A stretch of 19,729 bases of DNA, taken from the NCBI GenBank assembly GCA_037178675.1, contig JAYMGJ010000802.1, forward strand, positions 1 to 19,729, read 5' to 3'. Positions 9,871-17,275 of this stretch are shown one piece after another. Source of the stretch: Scleroderma bovista. Its lineage: Eukaryota; Basidiomycota; Agaricomycetes; Boletales; Sclerodermataceae. The translations under genes were made by a program, and so were the position numbers. Every line of letters begins with the position of its first letter. Position 1 is the first letter of the stretch. The notes beneath the pieces are model-generated. The model saw only the letters and a list, made by a program, of their open reading frames with translations. It was not told where the DNA came from and ran no database searches.

Positions 9871-10247
9871 CCACTGATCCGACAGTAACCGGCGTGCAGA
9901 GACCATCGCATCGGAGGCGTGAAACGCAGCGTCGAGGTGATGGACAGCATTGGACACGAATGAGCCAACATCCCAAGCGTTGATAAGTGGCAGGGTGGTC
10001 GTGTCCAAGTGGTGGCTGCGCCATCGACGCAGGTGGCAGGGTGGGGGTGGACCAGGCTGTATCAATCAACACAAGTCGTTGGCGTTGGCGTCGTCCAAGT
10101 GGAGGTGGTCGCATCATTGACGCAGGTGGTGGTCGCGTCCGTCGACGGACTTCAATCTGTATGGGCTATGGGTAAGTACCAAATCACTGCAAACCAAACT
10201 GAATGGGTCATTAGGGGTTAAGAGGGGTCCGATCACCCTCTCTAACG
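9871..10247. repeat. GT-rich imperfect 90-bp duplication and LINE 3' flank
   Basis: Two diverged copies of a GTCCAAGTGG...ATCGACGCAGGTGG-type unit start near 10003 and 10093, 90 bp apart, in GGT/GTG-rich sequence related to the 3340-3560 block. From about 10180 to 10247 is the unique sequence flanking the LINE poly(A) end. A minus-strand frame at 9862-10065 looks partly protein-like (NAVHHLDAAFHASDAMVSA) but cannot be tied to the neighbouring pseudogene. Confidence 0.45.
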
Positions 10248-10265
10248 TTTTTTTTTTTTTTTTTT
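10248..10265 (-). other. LINE poly(A) tail
   Basis: Eighteen uninterrupted T on the plus strand, equal to an 18-nt A tract at the 3' end of the minus-strand element. This marks the 3' insertion boundary. The immediate flank beyond it is ...CACCCTCTCTAACG on the plus strand. Confidence 0.85.
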
Positions 10266-10840
10266 GAATCAAATTATAGTGCGTCGAAGCATGAAGCCTC
10301 ATATTGCACTCTACTGGCTAAAGTCTATCGTAGGGCCCCCTGTGGCCAAACACCCGGTCCCCGGACGCACGAATGCCCCAACCGGCCGGGACGTAAGGTC
10401 CCCCGGTGGTCCACTTCGTTCCCGCCGCGCGTTTTAGACGCGCCGTCCTGACTTTGGGGGGGAGGGGTGTGTAGTTGTTTATGTCTGCTTTCGTCTGTAC
10501 GAACACGGTCTCGGCTGCCTCTGTAGAGGCGCGCAGGACCAAAGGGAGGGCAAGGGTGCATGTAACGTAGTCTGGTGCTAACTGGGTCGCGTGTTTGTTT
10601 GGACTGACTACATGTGTTGTGGTCTGTAGGCGGTGGCAGTAGCATATGGTGACTATGTTTTGCGGTGAGCTTGTTGTGGTGTTGACCGCTTTCCCTTTGG
10701 TGTTGCGATAGGAAGGTTATGGCTTTCGATCTGCTGCGAGTTTGTGCCGACTGGGTTGTTTGTGTCTTCCGGCGTATGAGTGAGAGGTGTGGGATGGCAT
10801 ATGCATGTGCATGTTCGTGGAGAGCTGTGGCATAGACACG
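10266..10840 (-). other. LINE 3' UTR
   Basis: About 575 bp between the ORF2 stop and the poly(A). It is GC-rich in its middle (about 10330-10460) and AT-richer next to the tail. Minus-strand frames at 10318-10645 are Gly/Arg/Pro-rich and do not look like a conserved protein. No AATAAA precedes the A tract. Confidence 0.6.
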
Positions 10841-13800
10841 TCAGCCAGGTTTTTCTGGCGGTAGAGGAATTTCACCGAATGTGGCTTTAAGTCGTTTAGT
10901 TTCATTGATGTATATGAACAGTGCTCGTTGTGCCCGACTATCTGCGAGCAGACATTGTAGGGACAATGCTTTCTGGCCGATCTTGGTTCGTAGTGTGTGT
11001 CTCTCTCTGTTGTACCTTGGGCACTCGAACAGGAAGTGGTGAACTGATTCTGGGTGTTCGTCGTTGCATTGTAAGCATAGTGGGGTGTCACTGCACTTGA
11101 ACCGGTAAAGGTGCTTGTTGAGCGGTACGTGCCCCGTCCTGAGTTGAACGTAGATCGATGATTGTTTCTTGCCTAAATACTTCGTCAGTTTCGTGAACGC
11201 TTTGGAGGGAGACGATGGGTCTATAGTTGCCATATGGTCATATCGCGGTGATTGTTTCCATATACTCAGCCATCTGTTTTGCAACTTGGCGTTGTGGTCT
11301 TGCTTTGCTGCCGAAATACTTGCTGGGAGGGGTTTGCGTAGAATCTTGGGTAGTAGGTGTCTGAGTGTCACGTTGGTCGGGCTGGATGCTGCAAGTTTTG
11401 CTTCTCTGTCTGCTAATTCGTTGCCTAGAATGTCTGCATGGCCGGCTATCCAGTTTAGTGACAGGGCTTCGCGATTGACATTTTTCTTGTTCTGTAGGCG
11501 TTTCATTAGTTTTCTGAAGTGGATTAGCAAGTAATGTCCTGGCTTAGCCGTGGGGTGGGAGCTGGATTGTATGGCCGCCTGGTTGTCAGCAAATATCATC
11601 GCTGGAAAGGTGACTTCTCTCCTCTGGGTGAGTAGGTGGGCTGCGAGGAGGAGTCCGACTGCTTCGGCTTCGAATACTGTGTGTTCAGTTGCCTTTCCTA
11701 GGTGATGGCGTAATGTTGCGATGTGTTTGTGATTGATGAACAGTGCCGCTGCAGCTCCTACTAGGCCATTGTGACTTGATCCGTCCGTGAATATCATCGT
11801 GCGACTTGTGCAATTTTGAAAGTCTACTATGGCTTCTTCCTTTGAGCTGGCGATGTCTGTGATGAACGGGGTCAGTGATGTGGGGTGGACGGGATGTGGG
11901 GAAATAGTCTCTATTTTCTCTGGGTTTATCCTGAGGCCGTGGAAGAGGTGGTGGAGTGCTGTCTTGTGGCGTTTGACGTTATGCTTGGCTGCGCGTTTGA
12001 CTAATGCGTGTAGCGGGTGCGATTGCGGTCTTGATGCTAGGCGTAGGGCGGCGTTGTGAAGTAAGTGCTGTAGGAGTAACGGCATTGGTAATAGATTGGC
12101 GTGGATTTCTAGCGAGTCTGTTGGGGACGTCTTCATGGCTCCTGTAATAACTAGGGCTGCCGTTCTCTGGGCCTGCATCATTTTCCTGGTTACCCCCTGT
12201 GATCCTCTTAACAGGGTGTTAGAGTCCCCGCTGAAAAGTGGTTTGATCCAGACGCTTGTGGCGTAGAGCATTTTCGGGATGGCTATTGCGCGGTATAGCT
12301 GACGTATGAGTCTTGTTGGGATGCCGTGGGCTGGTCTTGAGAGGCGTCTGAGCAGCACTGCGTAGCCAGCACCCTTGGCTAGGGCGTAGGCTGCATGTTC
12401 TTTCCATCGGAGTTCCTGATCTACAACTACACCTAGGAACTTGTGTGAAGGTGCTGGCGTGATGATGTTTCCACGGATTGTCATGGGTGGGCGTGGTTTG
12501 GACTTGCTAAGGGTGAAGTCAACTAGGCCGAATTTACTGGTTTCGAAGCGAGAGTTGTGGTCGGCTGACCACTCGTATGCGCCGCCTTCTCTTTCCAACA
12601 TGTCGCCGAGGATCCTGTGGGTGTCTTGGAATGACTTGGCTATTGCAAGTAGTACGGTGTCGTCTACAAAGGCGAGGGTTAGTTCATCTTTGTTTTTTGC
12701 TACTGTTACCAGATCCGAGTTGTAGACGATGTATAAGAGCATGGAGAATGGGTCGCCTTGGCCGATGCTGTTTGTGATGTCGAACCATTCTGACGTGTGG
12801 TCGTCAAAGCGTAGTCGTGTTCTCCTGTTCTTCAACATCTCTTGAACATAGTTGATTATTTCGCTCGGGAGTCTCTTTTTCCATAGGTTGTGTAGGAGGC
12901 GTTCCGTGACTGCGTTGGGAAAAGCGCCTTCTATGTCTAGGAACAAGGCGGAGACGACCTTGCCTTGCCTCCAGGCGTTGCGGACCGTGCTTTCGAGCAG
13001 GTGCAACGAGTCTTCTGTTGTGCGTCCAGGTCTGCCTCCGAAGTGTGTGGCAGGTAGCAGGTTGTGGGCTTCCAGGATGTAGGATGCCCTGTCTGTGACT
13101 ATCGAGGATAACAGCTTCACGGTGGTGTTCAGCAGAGCTATGGGGCGGTAAGCTTTAGGTAACGAGTAGTCAGGCTTGCCTGGTTTGCGTAGTATGACGG
13201 TGATGGATTCTCTCCAGGGGTCGTATTGTGTGCGCAGTTTGACTGCGGCGTTGAACAGGGGGAGGAGGTAGTCGAGCAGCTGGCGGCACCTTTGGAACAC
13301 TACGTTGGCGATGCCGTCTGGTCCTGGTGCTTTGTACGGGCTAAGTTTGTTGACGGCGGTCACAAGTTGATCTTGCGTGATCTCCGTCCATTCTTCTACT
13401 GGTTCCGGGTATTGGTAGTTGGCCGGGACCAATGACGACATTGGGGGGGACAGGAAGAGGGTGTTTGCCAGGAGGGCGCTTTTCTCTTCATTGGTGGCTG
13501 CAAGCGTCTCGCTCCCATCTGCAGACCGGCTCTTGAGGGTGGGTATGCGAGATTTCCCGCCGTCTCCTCCTGGGTTTGTGATGTACTTGCTCGCAATCCA
13601 TATGTCGTTGCCTGCCATCTCTTCCAGCCAGTCTTTCCAGTGCGTCTCCTTGGTCGTGTGGATCTCTTTGTCTAACTGTTTTTCTTTCTCCTTCAGACGG
13701 GTGTGGCTGACGTGGTCAGGTATTGCTCTGAACCTGTACGCTTGCTTGCGCAAGTACTTGAGTTCGTCTACTCATTTGGTGAGGTCCTTGGTCCACCATC

Positions 13801-14776
13801 GCTTCTGGTGTGGGTGCGGTCTGGTCTTCGGGACCACCTCTTCGACCGTGCTGCGCAAGGCTGCGTCCAGGCTGCGAGCTGCTGCTTGGAAGGATTCCAC
13901 TGTGTCTAGGGGGGAGGGGGGGTTTACGTTAGACAGCGCCTCGTTGATAGCAGAATTGAACTTCTCCCAGTCCACCTCGCGGTAGTTCCATGACGGACTA
14001 TCTGCCGATGCCGCTAGGGACATGTCAAACTGGGTGAGGACCGGGACGTGGTCCGTGTTGGGGCCTCTTCTTCCTGGGTCCGTGTCGCACATGATCAGGG
14101 TGCCGCACGTGTGGTCTGTACAGAAGACGTTGTCCGGGCGTGTCCAGTTACCGGAGTTTGTCGACTGGAGAGTCGGGATGTCTTTGGGAAGGATCTGTGT
14201 TAGGCCGTAGTCTGCTAGGATATCGATCAGTTTCTGCGACGCTTCGAGGGCTGCTCCTGTGAAGAGATGGCTGTTCCTTTCTTCATCCCAGAGCGGGTGG
14301 TGGTGGTTGAAGTCGCCAAGCCACACCAGGTGGTCCTGCTCTGTGGGGCGAAGGGACGGCAGGTGTCCTGGGAGGAATCTCTCTAGCGCGGAGATGGTGT
14401 TGTCATGGGTACAGTCGTTATAAATGTTAAATATGGTACACAGCCCCTGCGACATCCGGAGCTGGACGACCACGATGTCCACCGACGGGAACTCAACCTG
14501 CTTCCAAGCGTCAGTGCTAATTCTGGAACTGATTAGTGTTACTGCTCTGGGTTTGTCTCCGTTGGTGTATTTGGCTGTGGGGTAGACTACTCTCCAGTGA
14601 GTGTTGGCCCTCGTGTTTCCCAGCGAGTTGAGCGACGGTTCTTGTAACGCTAGGATGTCCCAGTCTCCTGGGGGGGTACTGTTGACGAGTGTCAGTTGCG
14701 CGATGTGGGACTTGTTGAGGTTTTGTTGCCATATTCGAAGTTTGTCCAGCATGGTATAGTCAGGTGTGTCCGTCAT
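10841..14776 (-). pseudogene. LINE ORF2: endonuclease-RT-RNase H, one nonsense codon
   Basis: One 1312-codon frame (numbered from ATG 14774-14776, final stop included) is broken only by TGA at codon 335 (13772-13774). The endonuclease domain shows QEP (E46), GDFN (D155, N157), RPDNVF (D216) and TDH (D242, H243). After the nonsense codon the RT shows YKAPGPDGI, AYRPIALLN, LFLDIEGAF (D614), an unusual IGQGDPFSM in place of the common PQGSP box, and FVDD (D705, D706) instead of YADD. RNase H carries FTDGSS (D998), E1038, FADN (D1064) and GHADILGNELAD (D1123), a complete DEDD set. The C-terminus has a C-x2-C-x8-H-x5-C finger (C1234, C1237, H1246, C1252). The nonsense codon fits a CGA to TGA change and separates the endonuclease from RT. 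All catalytic residues visible to me are kept. Confidence 0.9.
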
Positions 14777-15115
14777 AGGGATTCAGGGGAGTGAGGGGGC
14801 TCGGACTCTGTTGGGGCGTCGTGGGGAGTTGGAGTTGGAGTTTGAGGGGGGGGGGATGGAGTGATATTTATACGCAGAGGGGAGAGAGGGGGGCCGATCT
14901 TGGGGGTTGGCGGGAGGGAGAAGGGATAGGTGTACGATGAGGTCTTTGGCTTATCAGTGTTGTTGGGAGCGGTCTCTTTGGGGTCGTGTGGGGCGGTGGC
15001 TGTATTCGGGAGTCTCTGCTGAATGGTTAGGACACCTGAGGAGGATTTGCCGAGTGTCTGTTGGAGCTGGGGGCGGTGGTGGTGGTGGGGGTGGTGACGA
15101 GACGTGTCCTGGGGG
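14777..15115 (-). other. LINE ORF1-ORF2 spacer with TATAAATA and G/C tracts
   Basis: Spacer of about 340 bp on the element's sense strand, pyrimidine-rich with several long C runs (G runs on the plus strand, for example 14847-14855 and 15070-15105). A perfect TATAAATA on the minus strand lies at 14865-14872, about 90 bp upstream of the ORF2 ATG. Alternatively the last C-rich part could be translated by a frameshift as a Pro/Thr-rich tail of ORF1. Confidence 0.5.
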
Positions 15116-16402
15116 TCATGGGGGGGTCTTGTTTGGGTTATGGGTGCGTGTTGACTTGGTGGGAGAGTTGTGTGGGTCCATGGTTCGTTGGTCGGGAAGT
15201 ATGGGGTGGCGTTTTCTGGGATCTTGGCGTTTAGTTCCTCTAGTCTCTTCGTGTAGTTGGGGCAACCTTTGTCAGAACTGCCGTGTGAGGTGGACTTGCA
15301 GTTTACGCAGTAGTTAGTCTGGTAGGCATTACATAGGTGTTCGCGGTGGGGGCCTCCACAGGCCCCACAGGTGTCCTTCTCCTCTTTGCAGTCTTTTGAG
15401 AAGTGTCCCCATCTCTGGCATTTGAGGCAACGTAGGGGTTCTTTTTTGTCTTTGTGGGCTCGGAGCTTGGAGTGATTGAGGTAGAGTCCGATGCTGATGA
15501 TTTTGTTCGCAGCTTGTGGGGAGGTCAGCGAGAGGAGGACATGGGCTACGCGTTGCTTGAAACTTTGGCGGGCTGGGTCCTTGATCCATTTGATGCCGTT
15601 GACCGATTCCTCGGGGAGCCCGTTCTCTTGTTCGATTTCCCGTAGAATGTCTGGATTCGTGAGGTCAGTGAGAACTGGGACAAAGGGGACTACTATGTTG
15701 AATAGTCTGTTTTTGATTCATGCTTTCCCGTCTAGTTTCTTGAGGAAGGATTCTTTCCTGGATGGCTCTCTTATCCAGTTGACTGCCTCGGCGCTAGGGA
15801 GTTCGAACGAGTCCTCCGTTTCTGAGCTTGGTTAGGGCTTTGATCTTGAGGGAGGGAGCGGAGTTGTCTTCCAGGGGGGTGAGCGCTTGCTGGAGGAATT
15901 TAATTACTTCGTTTCTGGGGGTGTCTTCTCTGATGTTAGGATGATCTGGGTCGATGTCCACCAGGAGTTGTCTTTCTTTTATCGCGGCATTTCCTCTTGC
16001 ATAGTCTGAGATGGGGTATTTGAGGGGGGGGTTGCTGTCGTCTGTTGGGAGGGGGGGGGGATCCGCTAGGAGGATCTCCCTGTATGTTGCAGCGGGGGGG
16101 TAGGGCACGGGGGCTAGTTGACGAGGTAGGTCTTCGATCTTGGCTAGGATCTGTGGGGAGAGTGTGATTAGTTCCTCTACAGATTCGTTGATTACCTGGG
16201 CTGATGTCTGTAAGTTGTTGCTCGCTATGTCGACTGCTCTTGTCATCATTTCTGCCGCTTCTTTGTTGATTTGCGTAGTGTCCTGGATTTCTTGTATTAC
16301 TTCTTTTAGGCAGAGCATCTGATTCTCAAAGTCGGCGAGGCGTGCTGCGTCAGGTAGTTCAGTCACAAACCCTCGCAAAAGTGGGTCATCGGACATGTAC
16401 AT
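15116..16402 (-). pseudogene. LINE ORF1: gag-like protein with three zinc knuckles
   Basis: ORF1 starts at ATG 16400-16402 (or the second ATG six bases on). The N-terminal 202 residues include a helical, probably coiled-coil segment (FENQMLCLKEVIQEIQDTTQ, then MMTRAVDIA) and a proline-rich linker. The frame shifts near 15800-15812, where one extra base turns the expected GGLVELPSAEAV path into a stop at 15794-15796. The other frame then continues through a TGA at 15718-15720 into an RNA-binding-like region and three knuckles at about 15300-15435: CLKCQRWGHFSKDC, CGACGGPHREHLC and CVNCKSTSHGSSDKGC. It ends at TGA 15116-15118. LINE ORF1 proteins package the transcript. This copy cannot make the knuckle part without correction of two lesions. 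Confidence 0.85.
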
Positions 16403-16440
16403 TTGCCTGTAAAGGTGGGACTAGCCGACGCCGGCCGATG

Positions 16441-17275
16441 CTCGCAGAACTGGGCCAGGCCGATGTTTTCTATTATTGCAAATCTAGTACAGGCCTGAGG
16501 GACATTAATCACTGCAAAACTGGGATGGGCTGATGTTTGATAAAAATTGCAGAACTGGGACTGGTGGGAGCATTGTAAAACTAGGTCAGGCCTGTTGAAC
16601 AAAAAAATTGACAAGTGTTGCAAAGCTGGGACTGGCCGATGTTGTAGATACATTGCAAAACTGGGTCAGGCCTGTTGAGAAAAAAGTTGTCAATTACTGC
16701 AAAACTGGGTCAGGCTGACATGGCAGAATGGGGTCAGGCCTTTTGAGGAAAAAATTGTCAAGCATTGCAAAACTGGGTCAGGCTGACATTGTATATACAT
16801 TGCAGAACTGGATCAGGCCTGTTGAGAAAAAAAGTTGTCAAGCATTGCAAAACTGGGTCAGGCTGACATTGCAGAACTGGGTCAGGCCTGTTGAGGAAAA
16901 AGTTGTCAAGCATTGCAAAACTGGGCCAGGCTGACATTGCAGAACTGGGTCAGGCCTGTTGAGGAAAAAGTTGTCAAGCATTGCAAAACTGGGCCAGGCT
17001 GACATTGCAGAACTGGGTCAGGCCTGTTGAGGAAAAAGTTGTCAAGCATTGCAAAACTGGGCCAGGCTGACATTGCAGAACTGGGTCAGGCCTGTTGAGG
17101 AAATAGTTGTCAAGCATTGCAAAACTGGGTCAGGCTGACATTGCAGAACTGGGTCAGGCCTGTTGAGAAACAAAGTTGTCAAGTACTGCAAAACTGGGTC
17201 AGGCCTGTTGAGCAAAAAAGTTGTCAACCATTGCAAAACTGGGTCAGACCCAAAATTGATACACATTGCAGAATT
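16441..17275 (-). repeat. 68-bp tandem array upstream of LINE ORF1
   Basis: Tandem copies with an exact 68-bp period over 16863-17135 (the word CTGACAT recurs at 16863, 16931, 16999, 17067 and 17135). Each unit has two related parts: TTGCAAAACTGGGYCAGGCTGACA (24 bp) and a 44-bp part beginning TTGCAGAACTGGGTCAGGCC and carrying a run of A, the palindrome CAGGCCTG and TTGTCAAGCA. Copies become irregular and diverged both toward ORF1 (16441-16680) and toward 17275. Only about 38 bp separate the array from the ORF1 ATG. Reading frames through it rotate because 68 is not a multiple of three, so it is not coding. It may be the 5' UTR promoter monomers of the LINE or a host satellite into which the element inserted. 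Confidence 0.85.

Larger units (their letters stand above)
10248..16440 (-). mobile_element. Tad-like non-LTR retrotransposon (LINE), near full length
   Basis: The element reads on the minus strand: short 5' leader, ORF1 with zinc knuckles, a spacer of about 340 bp, ORF2 with apurinic-type endonuclease, reverse transcriptase, RNase H and a C-terminal zinc finger, then a 3' UTR of about 575 bp ending in an 18-nt poly(A) (T run at 10248-10265). This domain order fits the Tad1 clade of fungal LINEs, which copy by target-primed reverse transcription. The 3' end is clear; the 5' end is not, because a 68-bp tandem array begins within about 40 bp of ORF1 and may belong to the element. I found no target-site duplication. 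ORF1 carries one frameshift and one nonsense codon and ORF2 one nonsense codon, so this copy is probably dead but recently inserted. Confidence 0.88.

Noticed and set aside
9862..10117. Minus-strand frames as the N-terminus of the P-loop relic
   Set aside because: Partly protein-like, but with low-complexity GT-rich DNA and no continuous phase into the recognised segments.
13419..13985. 188-codon plus-strand frame
   Set aside because: Antisense to LINE ORF2; no protein family pattern.
14907..15317. 136-codon plus-strand Gly/Trp-rich frame
   Set aside because: It is antisense to the C-rich LINE spacer and the ORF1 end; low complexity.
16363..16653. 96-codon minus-strand frame overlapping the start of LINE ORF1
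   Set aside because: It is formed by diverged 68-bp repeats and the shadow of ORF1; no conserved motif.
17042..17266. 74-codon minus-strand open frame with repeated NRPDPVLQ-like words
   Set aside because: It is a translation of the 68-bp tandem repeat. The period is not a multiple of three and the frame rotates, so it is not a repeat protein.
10248..17275. Target-site duplication of the LINE
   Set aside because: I compared the flank before the poly(T) (ending CACCCTCTCTAACG) with sequence upstream of ORF1 and near 17275 and found no matching direct repeat by eye.
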